DNA of 64,000 bases from Saprospiraceae bacterium (lineage in GTDB: Bacteria; Bacteroidota; Bacteroidia; Chitinophagales; Saprospiraceae): assembly GCA_020436935.1 (NCBI GenBank), contig JAGQWX010000022.1:1-64000 (forward strand), in the 5' to 3' direction. Position numbers and translations under genes: made by a program. The notes under the pieces were generated by a model. That model saw only the letters and a program-made list of their open reading frames with translations. It searched no databases and was not told where the DNA came from. Below, piece by piece: positions 6,968 through 15,522 of the stretch (its first letter is position 1; each line of letters opens with the position of its first letter).

Positions 6968-8671
6968 ATGAGCGACATTTATATCAATCTCGATGCCTCA
7001 AAAGACATGACTTACAATGCCATTGTTGTTGGAAGTGGGATCAGTGGAGGATGGGCAGCGAAGGAGTTGACCGAAAAAGGTCTAAAAGTCCTGATGCTGG
7101 AAAGAGGTGGAGACTACCGACACGTGCGAGATTACAATGATTCATCCGTATTTGAGCGTGAACACCGCAGCAAAGCGACCATCGCGGAGAGTATCATAAG
7201 GCCTGACATCGTCACATGGATGCAGAAAGAACAGGTGATGAAATCGTGGGTAGATGAAACTAAGGAAGGAAAATACACAGAAGTAAAGCCCTTCAAATGG
7301 GTGAGATCTTATAGACTGGGAGGTCGTTCTACACTTTGGGGGAGACAATCTTACAGATGGAGTGACCTTGACTTTGAAGCCAACGCCAAGGAAGGCATCG
7401 CGGTCGATTGGCCCATCAGATATAAAGACATAGCGCCATGGTACGACCATGTTGAAAAATTTGTGGGCATCAGTGGTTCTGCTGAAGGTCTCTCACATCT
7501 GCCGGACGGTCAATTTTTACCGCCTTTTGAACTCAACATCGTCGAAAAACAAGCGCAAAAAAACCTGGCTGAAAAGCTCAATGGCCGCAGGATGTTTATC
7601 GGCAGGGTGGCCAACCTTACAAAACCGGTGGAAGGAAGGCTCAATTGCCAGTTCAGAAACAGGTGCTGGGAGGGTTGCCATTTTGGAGCATACTTCTCTA
7701 CACAATCTTCTACCCTGCCGGCAGCAGCCAAAACCGGAAATCTTTCCCTGGCTGTGAATTCACTCGTGACCAGGGTTTTGTATGATAAAGACAGTAAAAA
7801 GGCCACTGGAGTGGAAGTGCTAGATACTGAGACCAATCAGACCTACGAATACAAATCAAAAATAGTTTTCTTGTGTGCTTCGGCCCTCAATTCTACATGG
7901 GTCCTAATGAACAGTGCCACCGACGTCTGGGAAGGCGGTCTTGGAAGCAGCAGCGGCGAGTTGGGCCACAATGTGATGGACCACCACTACAATCTGCTTA
8001 CATACGGCAGGATGGAAGGCTTCAAGGATTACGCTGAATTTGGCAATCGTCCTACGGGCATTTACATCCCAAGATTTGCAAATGTTGGAAATGACAAACG
8101 CACCGCATATTTGAGAGGCTTTGGGTACCAGGGTGGAGCCGCAAAGGCCGACTGGTCACGGGGTTCAAACATGCCGGGATTTGGTGCTGACTTTTTGGAC
8201 GATATCAGCAAAGGCGGAGATTGGAACTTCCGTTTGATGGCCTTTGGCGAAGTATTGCCGGATCACAGCAATAAAATCACTTTGGACCGCGAGAACAAAG
8301 ATCCATGGGGACTTCCGGTATTGTCTATGGATGCGGAATTAAAAGCCAACGAAATGGCGATGAGAAAAGACATGATGGAAGAAAGTGTTGCCATGCAGGA
8401 AGCCTTTGGTGCCAAGGACATTATACGCATAGATCAGGGCCACGACATGGGACACGGCATCCACGAAATGGGTACCGCGCGCATGGGTAGAGATCCGAAA
8501 ACCAGCGTGCTCAATAGCAATAACCAGGTATGGGATGCACCCAATGTCTTTGTTACCGACGGGGCATGTATGACGTCTGCCTCATGTGTCAACCCTTCTT
8601 TAACATATATGGCACTGACAGCAAGAGCCGTAAACTTTGCCGTTGAATCATTGAAAAAACAAGAACTTTAA
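6968..8671 (+). CDS. GMC-family FAD-dependent oxidoreductase (dehydrogenase large subunit)
   Basis: A 567-residue glucose-methanol-choline oxidoreductase. The N-terminal FAD-binding motif is IVVGSGISGGWAAKEL (near 19-34) with the ERGG acidic end of beta-2. The middle has GGRSTLWGRQSYRW (near 118) and a cysteine-containing CQFRNRCWEGC segment (near 224-234) like those of membrane-bound GMC dehydrogenases. The C-terminus has HEMGTARMG (near 497) and the catalytic/FAD block VNPSLTYMALTARA. It has no signal peptide; the partner gene 3 bp downstream encodes a twin-arginine lipoprotein of the gluconate 2-dehydrogenase subunit 3 type, so export as a complex is plausible. The natural substrate (a sugar or polyol) cannot be read from the sequence. 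Confidence 0.9.
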   Translation: MSDIYINLDASKDMTYNAIVVGSGISGGWAAKELTEKGLKVLMLERGGDYRHVRDYNDSSVFEREHRSKATIAESIIRPDIVTWMQKEQVMKSWVDETKEGKYTEVKPFKWVRSYRLGGRSTLWGRQSYRWSDLDFEANAKEGIAVDWPIRYKDIAPWYDHVEKFVGISGSAEGLSHLPDGQFLPPFELNIVEKQAQKNLAEKLNGRRMFIGRVANLTKPVEGRLNCQFRNRCWEGCHFGAYFSTQSSTLPAAAKTGNLSLAVNSLVTRVLYDKDSKKATGVEVLDTETNQTYEYKSKIVFLCASALNSTWVLMNSATDVWEGGLGSSSGELGHNVMDHHYNLLTYGRMEGFKDYAEFGNRPTGIYIPRFANVGNDKRTAYLRGFGYQGGAAKADWSRGSNMPGFGADFLDDISKGGDWNFRLMAFGEVLPDHSNKITLDRENKDPWGLPVLSMDAELKANEMAMRKDMMEESVAMQEAFGAKDIIRIDQGHDMGHGIHEMGTARMGRDPKTSVLNSNNQVWDAPNVFVTDGACMTSASCVNPSLTYMALTARAVNFAVESLKKQEL

Positions 8672-8674
8672 AAG

Positions 8675-9226
8675 ATGGACAGGAGAAAATCACTGCAATA
8701 TATATCAACCTTGATGGGTGCAAGCTTTATTTCAGCCGAGCTTTTCATCACAGGATGTAAACCAGCGGCTGAGAAAACCGATGTAAGCGATACCACCGAA
8801 AACATCAATTTCTCATCAGAACTGGCTTTGCTATCTTCCATTGGAGAAATCATTTTACCTGCCTCCGGAAAACATCCGGGCTTCAAGGCAGTAAATGGAG
8901 GCGAAATGTTGGTCACCCTGCTCAATGACTGCTATACCAGTGAGCAGCAACAAATGATTCAAAAGGGCCTAAAGGGCTTGTCCGATGGAGAAGGTCTGGC
9001 TGGCGAAATTGCAAAATTGGATGCTGCCTATTTTGATGCAACAACTCCTGCGGATCAAAAGCCTGTTTTTTATGGAGCCTTGAAGGAAGCCATACTTTTG
9101 TCCTACTTTACCAATGAAAAAGTCATGACTGAGGTATTGAGTTACGTCAAAGTGCCGGGAAAACACGATGGCAGCATGAAAGTAGATCCGGAAGCTTACA
9201 CGACAGTTTATGGGTTTGGGGCATAA
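8675..9226 (+). CDS. Gluconate 2-dehydrogenase subunit 3-like protein, Tat lipoprotein
   Basis: A 183-residue small subunit. The N-terminus MDRRKSLQYISTLMGASF carries a twin-arginine motif and a later lipobox ending LFITGC, so it looks like a Tat-exported lipoprotein. The mature helical domain (SSIGEIILPAS near 57, then helices to YGFGA) matches the gluconate 2-dehydrogenase subunit 3 family, which chaperones and hitch-hikes the GMC flavoprotein across the membrane. It begins 3 bp after the GMC gene, so the two form one operon. A cytochrome c lies about 700 bp further on the opposite strand and may supply the electron-accepting subunit, which is inference. Confidence 0.85.
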   Translation: MDRRKSLQYISTLMGASFISAELFITGCKPAAEKTDVSDTTENINFSSELALLSSIGEIILPASGKHPGFKAVNGGEMLVTLLNDCYTSEQQQMIQKGLKGLSDGEGLAGEIAKLDAAYFDATTPADQKPVFYGALKEAILLSYFTNEKVMTEVLSYVKVPGKHDGSMKVDPEAYTTVYGFGA

Positions 9227-9240
9227 GAAAGAATAATTTC

Positions 9241-9768
9241 TTAGTCAAAGAGATTGTCAAATTTCAGGTCTAATGAACATTCTGAATCCAGAATGACCAA
9301 ATTGTCTTGTTTGAGGAGATATTCCTCGTCCGATAACTCGAAAAGAGAAGCTTTTTTTTCAACTGGATCGATCAGCAAATAATATTTTATTCCGAAGGCT
9401 TTGTAGAGGTCAAATTTGGTGATTGTATCTTTAATTCTTGACGATGGAGAAATGATCTCGGCAACCAACTTTGGTGGCTTGTCATAATATTGACCTGATA
9501 CTTTTTCGCAAATGACGAGCAAATCAGGATTGACAATGGTATCTTCTGAAATTTTAAGATCAATAGGTTGATATACCTTACACGAGCAATTGTTTTTATT
9601 GATTTCAGTCTGAAAAATTACTGATAGCAAGACAGCAAGATTTTGATGTTCTGGCGTCGCTATCAGACTCATGTCATAGGCTATCCCGTTGATGAGTTCC
9701 CATCGGCCCTCCCAACGTAAATAATCCTCATGAGTATAATGAGGCAATATTCTTACACCTGAACTCAT
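9241..9768 (-). CDS. Uma2-family (DUF820) putative endonuclease
   Basis: A 175-residue protein of the Uma2/DUF820 family, a PD-(D/E)XK nuclease-like fold of uncertain biological role. Visible blocks are YLRWEGRWELINGIAYDMS at the N-terminus (the conserved glutamate and glycine), the active-site VNPDLLVIC (aspartate), and VAEIISPSSR (ExxSPS). The frame extends eight codons further upstream to 9792, but a -7 element at 9796-9803 would place the transcript start near 9789, so the ATG at 9768 is preferred. It converges on the GMC operon with only 14 bp between the stops. Such genes are often single and mobile; no partner is visible here. Confidence 0.8.
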   Translation of the reverse strand: MSSGVRILPHYTHEDYLRWEGRWELINGIAYDMSLIATPEHQNLAVLLSVIFQTEINKNNCSCKVYQPIDLKISEDTIVNPDLLVICEKVSGQYYDKPPKLVAEIISPSSRIKDTITKFDLYKAFGIKYYLLIDPVEKKASLFELSDEEYLLKQDNLVILDSECSLDLKFDNLFD

Positions 9769-9795
9769 TTTGCCTTGATTACCAAAGTACATTTA

Positions 9796-9803
9796 CAAAA
9801 TTA
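9796..9803 (-). promoter_or_regulatory. Putative -7 element of the Uma2 gene
   Basis: TAATTTTG on the minus strand matches the Bacteroidota -7 consensus TAnnTTTG. No matching -33 TTG was found at the expected distance, so support is moderate. Confidence 0.3.
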
Positions 9804-9912
9804 AACGCCAAAAAACTTAAAAAGATTTTGTCTTATCGGTTATTGCCGAAGGACTTACAAACCCAAAGATTAAAGTCAAAAAAAACTCGGGTACTTCAAT
9901 TTTATTGAATCA

Positions 9913-10227
9913 CTATTTCCTCAGACCAATAACATAGTCCTTTACTGCCTGCAATTCCTCTTGTTTTAGGACAGGTTCAAAAGAAGGCATCCTACCCTTG
10001 CCCTTTTTGATGAATTGTATGACCTCTTCATCATTCAGCTTACTTTTCCTGAGCTTAAATCTACCTTCAGACTTGTGGCAGGTTTTACAATGTTGCTCAT
10101 ACAGCGCCTGACCTTTGGGATTCTGTGGCCCAGATGCGGATGAGAAGAAAAATGAAGAAACCATTAAAAGGGAGAAAATTCCGTAAGCCTTGATGTTCAA
10201 CTTGTTTGCCGTCATTCCGGAACTCAA
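9913..10227 (-). CDS. Small c-type cytochrome
   Basis: A 104-residue exported monoheme cytochrome c. After a hydrophobic signal segment (residues 12-30) comes QALYEQHCKTCHKSEG with the CxxCH heme-attachment motif, and GKGRMPSF supplies the distal methionine ligand, followed by the typical C-terminal helix LQAVKDYVIGLRK. Its start overlaps the end of the NTF2-like gene by 4 bp (ATGA), so both are one transcript. It could accept electrons from the nearby GMC dehydrogenase or feed a terminal oxidase; the context does not decide. Confidence 0.85.
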   Translation of the reverse strand: MSSGMTANKLNIKAYGIFSLLMVSSFFFSSASGPQNPKGQALYEQHCKTCHKSEGRFKLRKSKLNDEEVIQFIKKGKGRMPSFEPVLKQEELQAVKDYVIGLRK

Positions 10228-10700
10228 TTTGATTTCACTGCCTTTATCACCTCCTGTATCCTGTCATTGGGCACGGTTACAGACAGCACATAATGTTTGA
10301 TGAGCCATTTGCCCTTCTGCTTTACCACTACTCCTGAGCCCCGGCAAGGACCCATCCAGGTATCCAGCATTTCATCAAACCATGCGATGTTTTTGTGCTT
10401 CTTATCGGTGTAAATGTTTCTGGAGGTAGCTTTGAAATTCCACGCTTTACCCTTGGCAAAATAAGGAGCAGAAAAATTGATGAACTGAACTTTGTCCCAT
10501 ACCTCACTGCTGTCGGTTCCAACAAAAACCGATGGATCTGTTATTCTTGAAAAATATGCCAGACTGTCTGCATTTGCAGCAGCCAAGTGCCAATCATCCA
10601 GGAGCATGGAGACTTCTGCTTTCTGGCCATGAGCAAAATTTATAATTAAAAAACTTCCTACGAAAATTATGGAGCGATAGGCCATTGTCAATTTCATCAT
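10224..10700 (-). CDS. SnoaL-like / NTF2-fold exported protein
   Basis: A 158-residue protein with an N-terminal signal peptide (hydrophobic run to FAHGQ near residue 26) and a domain that reads as an SnoaL_3/NTF2-type cone: a first helix LLDDWHLAAANADSLAYFS, then a strand pair with FVGTDSSEVWDK, and a final KGKWLIKHYVLSVTVPND. Proteins of this kind bind small ligands or act as uncharacterised periplasmic partners. The ATG at 10685 is an alternative start that leaves a cleaner signal peptide. It is cotranscribed with the cytochrome c gene by a 4 bp overlap. Function unknown. Confidence 0.75.
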   Translation of the reverse strand: MMKLTMAYRSIIFVGSFLIINFAHGQKAEVSMLLDDWHLAAANADSLAYFSRITDPSVFVGTDSSEVWDKVQFINFSAPYFAKGKAWNFKATSRNIYTDKKHKNIAWFDEMLDTWMGPCRGSGVVVKQKGKWLIKHYVLSVTVPNDRIQEVIKAVKSN

Positions 10701-10853
10701 TATGATTTATGCTTAAAGATGAGAAATTCTTTGTCTCTGAATGCTCTTTTATGACAGATTTTGAAAATATGGCCAGTAATTTGATATCGCAAAGTACATT
10801 TCTTTGGACTAAAAAAATCACCCCAAGAAGAGGTCATTTGGTATAACAAATAT

Positions 10854-11249
10854 TCATGCAAATGCTACCCAAATGAAAATGCCACTCATATATGCCCAAA
10901 ACATAGTAAAAACAATGTGTACAACTGTCTCAAAACGTTTTCCTTTCCAAAGCTGTGGAGAATAAACAAACAACTGAAAGCACAGTCTAATTAACCAAAA
11001 CACACCCAAACCTAAGCATATCATCTTTCCCAGTCTGGTATTGATAAGGTCATCGCCACCAGTAACACAAAGTAGCCCCATCAAAAACACTGTCAATGCA
11101 ATAAAAAAAGTATGCACTTTAAACATTTGTCTGTTGATAAGACTTAGAGATTTCAGCTCTTCTGACCAGTGAAAATATTTTGGAAAAATGACGTGCACAA
11201 GACTCAGGATCATTAGAACGGTTCCTATAATATGTAGATGCACATTCAT
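10854..11249 (-). CDS. Four-helix membrane protein, last gene of the DoxX/DUF2071/methyltransferase operon
   Basis: A 131-residue integral membrane protein with four predicted transmembrane helices (about residues 5-23, 46-64, 77-95 and 108-128) and short basic loops. I do not recognise the family from motifs. Its start overlaps the methyltransferase stop by 4 bp, making it the fourth gene of a tightly packed operon (10854-13100). The operon context, with a DoxX-like membrane protein at the other end, suggests a membrane-associated modification or redox function, which is inference only. Confidence 0.7.
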   Translation of the reverse strand: MNVHLHIIGTVLMILSLVHVIFPKYFHWSEELKSLSLINRQMFKVHTFFIALTVFLMGLLCVTGGDDLINTRLGKMICLGLGVFWLIRLCFQLFVYSPQLWKGKRFETVVHIVFTMFWAYMSGIFIWVAFA

Positions 11250-11986
11250 ACCTTAGAAAGAATAAACTTAGTAACAAATGGCGTTGACTTCAGTTCATCT
11301 AGAATTTGTAAATCAGCATGTTTAAAACAATTGAGCCAAGTGGCCCTGGAATGAAAGTGAAAAAAGCCAATATTGTAGGCTAAAAAGTTATAACCATCTC
11401 TAAGATGTTCAGTTACATAGACCTTTCCATCTGGTTTTAAAACCCTGGAAAGCTCAATAAAAAAATTAATTCTTTCCGATTCATTTCGAATCTCATGTGC
11501 TGATAGGAAAAGTATAATTACATCAAATTCAGTTTTTGGAAATGGGAGTTGGTCTGTATTTACCTGAATTGAGTTTTCACTCAAAGGAAAAGCTTTTCGG
11601 GCTCTTTTAATCGAGATCTCATTATGTCTTTCTTCATTATAAAAGTCACAGGAAGTAATGTTTGAATCTTTGACTTTTAATTCAAGTAAGGGTAAAATTT
11701 CATCAAATCCAGCATTGATATTCAATATCTTATCATGCTTAGAAGCTTTCAGCCATCTCAATTCATATAGGTCGGAAAGGTCATAGATATGAAAGGAAAT
11801 TGCCAATGATAGAGAAAAAAATCCAACTACAATTATGGCAAAATAAATAAGTGGTTTTTGATCTCCAAATGGAATCATTGGTGATATTATTATTAATAGA
11901 AAAATCAGCATTAAACCAATGAAATAAAAATGCCAATTGAATCTTACAATATTCAGAACACCTTGATAAATTTTTCTTTCTACCAT
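11246..11986 (-). CDS. Membrane-anchored class I SAM-dependent methyltransferase
   Basis: A 246-residue protein with two N-terminal transmembrane helices (about 18-37 and 42-63) followed by a Rossmann-type methyltransferase domain. The SAM-binding motif I is degenerate (LNINAGFDEILP, near 88) where the family has a GxGxG loop. TEFDVIILFLSAHEIRNESER (near 151-171) fits motif IV, and LSRVLKPDGKVYVTEH (near 180-195) is a clear post-motif typical of methyltransferase type 11/25 proteins. It overlaps the DUF2071 gene by 7 bp and the downstream membrane gene by 4 bp. Its substrate is unknown; anchoring suggests a lipid or quinone-like target, which is inference. Confidence 0.75.
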   Translation of the reverse strand: MVERKIYQGVLNIVRFNWHFYFIGLMLIFLLIIISPMIPFGDQKPLIYFAIIVVGFFSLSLAISFHIYDLSDLYELRWLKASKHDKILNINAGFDEILPLLELKVKDSNITSCDFYNEERHNEISIKRARKAFPLSENSIQVNTDQLPFPKTEFDVIILFLSAHEIRNESERINFFIELSRVLKPDGKVYVTEHLRDGYNFLAYNIGFFHFHSRATWLNCFKHADLQILDELKSTPFVTKFILSKV

Positions 11987-12711
11987 CTTTCAACAACTCC
12001 TTTTTTCCAACTGTATGGAACATTATTCACCTCAAAGGCATTGGCTAAAAGTGGGCTACTAAGTCCAAGTTTATCTAAAAAATCAAAATTATGATGTTCA
12101 ATTCGCAGTGGCTTTGGTTTCCAGTTTTGTCTGACGCCTTCAACAATTAGAACCGATTTTTCCTTTTCAAAACAAGTAAATGTAAACGGCAAAGGACCAG
12201 CAAATCTTCTGGCTTCATCCCAGGTTTTAAATGGTGAGCCGGTAGGTAAATCAATCGCAACGGCCTGATTACTAATAGTGACGTTAAAGTCTGAATTAAG
12301 CGAAGAAATGTTTCTGCAATTTTCAAAATACTCGAAACCTATATCGGTTTTGGAGTAATTATAATGTGTGAACAAATTACCCAAGAACTCCATTTCCCAT
12401 TTGTCCGTTTCGGATTTTAAAATATAAAGCCCTCTTAGTCTCTTATTTGCTTTATTCCTATAGATGGTAAATATTCTGCACCCAACCAGAAAAAAATCCA
12501 TTCCTAAGAACACCGGGAACCCCTTCGGTCGCAGCCTTTTGGTACTTACCATGGCAATAGCTACAAATGCCCAGGTATCTTCAAAAGTATCCAGCTCCAG
12601 ACATTGAGGAATAAACTTTTTGAGCTCTTCTTTGGGAAATGCATAGGTTAGCACAATTGAACTCTCAAATTTGGCATCAATACCAAAAGGATGATTTTTC
12701 AAAAAACTCAT
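11980..12711 (-). CDS. DUF2071-like protein
   Basis: A 243-residue soluble protein that fits DUF2071 (YqjF-like, acetoacetate decarboxylase-like fold): early KFIPQCLELDTFEDTWAFV segment, then MVSTKRLRPKGFPVF, then a Y-rich central region and a C-terminal GVRQNWKPKPLRIEHHNFDFL segment. Family members are uncharacterised in biochemistry as far as I know. It overlaps the DoxX-like gene by 4 bp upstream and the methyltransferase gene by 7 bp downstream, so it is made from the same transcript in close stoichiometry. Confidence 0.7.
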   Translation of the reverse strand: MSFLKNHPFGIDAKFESSIVLTYAFPKEELKKFIPQCLELDTFEDTWAFVAIAMVSTKRLRPKGFPVFLGMDFFLVGCRIFTIYRNKANKRLRGLYILKSETDKWEMEFLGNLFTHYNYSKTDIGFEYFENCRNISSLNSDFNVTISNQAVAIDLPTGSPFKTWDEARRFAGPLPFTFTCFEKEKSVLIVEGVRQNWKPKPLRIEHHNFDFLDKLGLSSPLLANAFEVNNVPYSWKKGVVERW

Positions 12712-13100
12712 AATTCTGATCCTTTTGACATTGGCCTTAAATGGTATTCATTGTAAAACAATATTAATGCAAAGATTGAAGCGAAAAACAAATTATACTT
12801 CCCCCACAAAAGTAAGTCATGTGCCATTATAAGTTCCAATATGTTCATAGTAATGACCATTATGATTTGAAAGCCTGTCAACCATTTTGAGGGTTTTAAT
12901 ATTACTGCAAAGGCAATACATACTTCTCCCAAACCTATCAAAAATGTTAATTCATGTGCGAATTTTTCTCCCAAAATCCTCTCTACGATTTCCCGATGCC
13001 TTGGCACCATTCCAAAAACCTTACAATACAGACCATTGATCAGCCAGACAGATGCAATCATCCAATTCAAAAGCTTGTAGTACGTAGTAGAATAAGGCAT
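12708..13100 (-). CDS. DoxX-like membrane protein, first gene of a four-gene operon
   Basis: A 130-residue DoxX-like protein with four transmembrane helices. The N-terminal YKLLNWMIASVWLINGLYCK followed by VPRHREIVERILG is characteristic of the DoxX_3 group. The frame extends 12 codons further to 13136, but the ATG at 13100 puts the first helix at the position usual for the family, so I prefer it. It opens the operon DoxX-like, DUF2071, methyltransferase, small membrane protein. DoxX homologues are linked to quinone or thiol redox chemistry in a few cases; no such activity can be asserted here. Confidence 0.8.
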   Translation of the reverse strand: MPYSTTYYKLLNWMIASVWLINGLYCKVFGMVPRHREIVERILGEKFAHELTFLIGLGEVCIAFAVILKPSKWLTGFQIIMVITMNILELIMAHDLLLWGKYNLFFASIFALILFYNEYHLRPMSKGSEL

Positions 13101-13275
13101 AAAACAGCTATTCTTAGCTTGTGTAAGATACATCAAATGTTCAATCCTGGCCTCCTCAAAAAAAATTCATAACATAAGATTATAATCTTTACATTTAGTG
13201 TACCAATGATAGTATAATTTACGTGGTTTTCTCGTAGAGAGCATAGACCCATAATCTTTAAATGATCGTTTCCTG

Positions 13276-14748
13276 ATGAAGTTTTTGAAAGTTATTTTAG
13301 TGATGTCCGTTTTATTTGTTGGACTTATTCATTCCTCTATCGCTCAAACCTGGGATGGCATATACAGCGATGGCAACGTTGTTTTGGTTTTGGAAGAACA
13401 AGGCGAGACCATAAAAGGTCTTTTTATTGCTGCAGACAAGACAGAATACCCCATCAAATTTATTTATATGGAGCGGGGTATTGCAGGCGTTATGGGAGCC
13501 TATAATGCTTTTATTCCTTACAATACAGAAAATCTCAAGTTTAATGTAACCCCATTTGACAAAAACAACAAGGCAATTTGGGATAAAACCTATACCTACG
13601 AGCTCGAATATGTTACAGATCTGGAGGGGAATGCACCTGAGGAAGTTGTTTACGAATATTCCTGGAATCCCATACACCGTTTCGGCACTGATTTTTATCC
13701 ATCCTATGTCCTCGCAACATCGACGATGACCAATGAAACCATTTACGAACCTGAAGATCAGGCTTACAGCTTTTACGGTGACCTCAATGGATACTTCGGG
13801 GTGAGCATCAATGGCCTGGAAGTGGGCACTAACGTATCGGTAGTGATTGAAGGACAACCCTTTATCCGGCCCAGTGAGTACAATGTCACCATCAGCCAAT
13901 CAGGCGTCAGTGAAATATACCCTGTCATCGAATACGATTTTAATGCATTAAAAGGCATAGACCAGGCACAGCCCATCAATCTCAAATACATCGTCTACAT
14001 TGATGGAGAATATGAAGGCGAACAACTGGAAATTGTTTGGGCCAGAAACGTGAATGATGCAGTAACCTGGGGTCTGGACCATCATGGAAACAATTATAAA
14101 ATGGATTTCATTTTCGCAGCCTATGTCAATGAAAATGAACCCAATCTGGATCCTATTCTGGGTGCCATCCTGGATGAGGGAATTGTCGAAAGCTGGATAG
14201 GCTACCAGGGCAGTGCTGATGATGTATTTCAACAGGTCTTTGCGCTATGGTATCATTTTCAGAAAAAAGGATTCCGTTACAGCAGCATAACGACACAGAG
14301 TGGTAGCGATGAAAAATCAGCGGGACAAGTGGTAAGGTTCATCAAAGATGCACTGGTCACATCTCAGGCCAATTGTATTGATGGCACCGTTTTGTTCGCA
14401 TCTTTTTTATACAAAATTGGCATTGATGTATCGATAGTTTTGGTCCCCGGACACGCCTATCTTGCCTTCAGTGGGGATCAGCAAGGTACTACCAAATATG
14501 CCCTCGAAACTACCATGATGGGCCAACTGAATCTCAAACGCGCCCCAACACAAAATGCCTTGTATCAATCTCTTGGAAAACAAGACAATGAAATCGAGCA
14601 GTCATGGAATTCATTCCTTGGTGCCATGAATACAGGCACGGAAAATTATTATTCCCAGGCTTTGCCAGGCATACAAAAGCAAGATCCATTTTATTTGGAA
14701 ATAAACATCGCTGATGCCCGTCGACAAAAAATAAGGCCTATCAAATAA
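13276..14748 (+). CDS. Secreted protein with a C-terminal transglutaminase-like domain
   Basis: A 490-residue exported protein. A signal peptide ends near residue 23 (HSSIAQ). Residues about 25-300 are beta-rich and unrecognised, including a region like an immunoglobulin-type domain (residues 165-270). The C-terminal part resembles transglutaminase-like cysteine proteases: the catalytic cysteine candidate is in SQANCIDGTVLFASFLY (near 366), the histidine in VPGHAYLAF (near 392), and an acidic residue in YALETTMMG near 410 could complete the triad. Such domains act as peptidases or as peptidoglycan or protein cross-link hydrolases. It is transcribed divergently from the DoxX-like operon and its 3' side faces a tandem pair of ~340 bp repeats. 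Confidence 0.65.
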   Translation: MKFLKVILVMSVLFVGLIHSSIAQTWDGIYSDGNVVLVLEEQGETIKGLFIAADKTEYPIKFIYMERGIAGVMGAYNAFIPYNTENLKFNVTPFDKNNKAIWDKTYTYELEYVTDLEGNAPEEVVYEYSWNPIHRFGTDFYPSYVLATSTMTNETIYEPEDQAYSFYGDLNGYFGVSINGLEVGTNVSVVIEGQPFIRPSEYNVTISQSGVSEIYPVIEYDFNALKGIDQAQPINLKYIVYIDGEYEGEQLEIVWARNVNDAVTWGLDHHGNNYKMDFIFAAYVNENEPNLDPILGAILDEGIVESWIGYQGSADDVFQQVFALWYHFQKKGFRYSSITTQSGSDEKSAGQVVRFIKDALVTSQANCIDGTVLFASFLYKIGIDVSIVLVPGHAYLAFSGDQQGTTKYALETTMMGQLNLKRAPTQNALYQSLGKQDNEIEQSWNSFLGAMNTGTENYYSQALPGIQKQDPFYLEINIADARRQKIRPIK

Positions 14749-14825
14749 GGAATCACTTATTCCCATGAAGGGCATTGTGGGTGAGGTCTTTGGGTGTTGG
14801 TCTTTGGGTGTTGGCGTTTTGGCGT

Positions 14826-15100
14826 TTTAGCGTTTTGGGGGAATTGCGGGCGGGTTCCTTTCAGGGACAGGGCAGCTGGAGGGAAGCCTTTGGTTGTCAA
14901 CCAAAATCATGAAACTTCAGCCTTTAACTTCTAACCTATAACACTTAACCCTCTATCTCTCGCAATGGCGCAAAGAGGTGGTGAGGTTTGAGAACGCAAG
15001 GATTTCTGAGTTCACCATTAAGGCATTAAGATGAATTAAGATTACACCTATTTTTTTTAGCGTAAATCTGCGGGCTTTTCTGCGATTATCAGCGGGAAAA
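14826..15100. repeat. Intergenic ~340 bp repeat family, copy 1
   Basis: The first of four copies in the window. Shared blocks in order are gcgttttgggggaatt, gcgggcgggttcc with cagggacagggc, an AT-rich 7 bp phased stretch (14921-14955), ctcgcaatggcgcaaag, gaggtttgagaacgcaa, aaggcattaagatgaatta and finally agcgtaaatctgcgggctt with a closing tctgcg-type hairpin-like tail. It lies in the 811 bp gap (14749-15559) between two converging genes and contains no credible gene. Confidence 0.75.
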
Positions 15101-15165
15101 AATGCCCACGCTGGTATTGGTCATTGGTCTTATTCAGGTGGCTGAGCGTAGCCGAAGCCTAAGCA

Positions 15166-15440
15166 TGTTGGCGTTTTGGGAAATTGCGGGCGGGTTCCTT
15201 TCAGGGACAGGGCAGCTGGAGGGGAAGCCTTTGTTTGTCAACAAAAATCATGAAACTTCAGCCTTTAACTTTCAACCTTTAACACCTAACTTCCTATCTT
15301 TCGCAATGGTGCAAAGAGGTGATGCGGTTTGAGAACGCAAAGGTTTTTGAGTTCACCATTAAGGCATTAAGATGAATTAAGATTACACCTATATTTTCAG
15401 CGTAAATCTGCGCACATTTCTGCGTTTATCTGCGGGAAAA
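15166..15440. repeat. Intergenic ~340 bp repeat family, copy 2
   Basis: Direct repeat of copy 1 at a 340 bp offset with the same blocks in the same order (gcgggcgggttcc at 15187, 7 bp phased stretch at 15262-15296, caatggtgcaaagagg, agcgtaaatctgcgcac). Substitutions are scattered, so the duplication is not recent. Confidence 0.75.
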
Positions 15441-15522
15441 GCTGTATGAACTGTTCGTGGACTTTAGTCGTACTGAGACCTCAAAGTATTGGTTTAAATG
15501 GAAATAAATAAAGAATAGAAAA

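Noticed and set aside
15102..15332. Plus-strand open frame of 76 codons
   Set aside because: It lies wholly in the ~340 bp repeat pair and is not conserved in frame between the copies.
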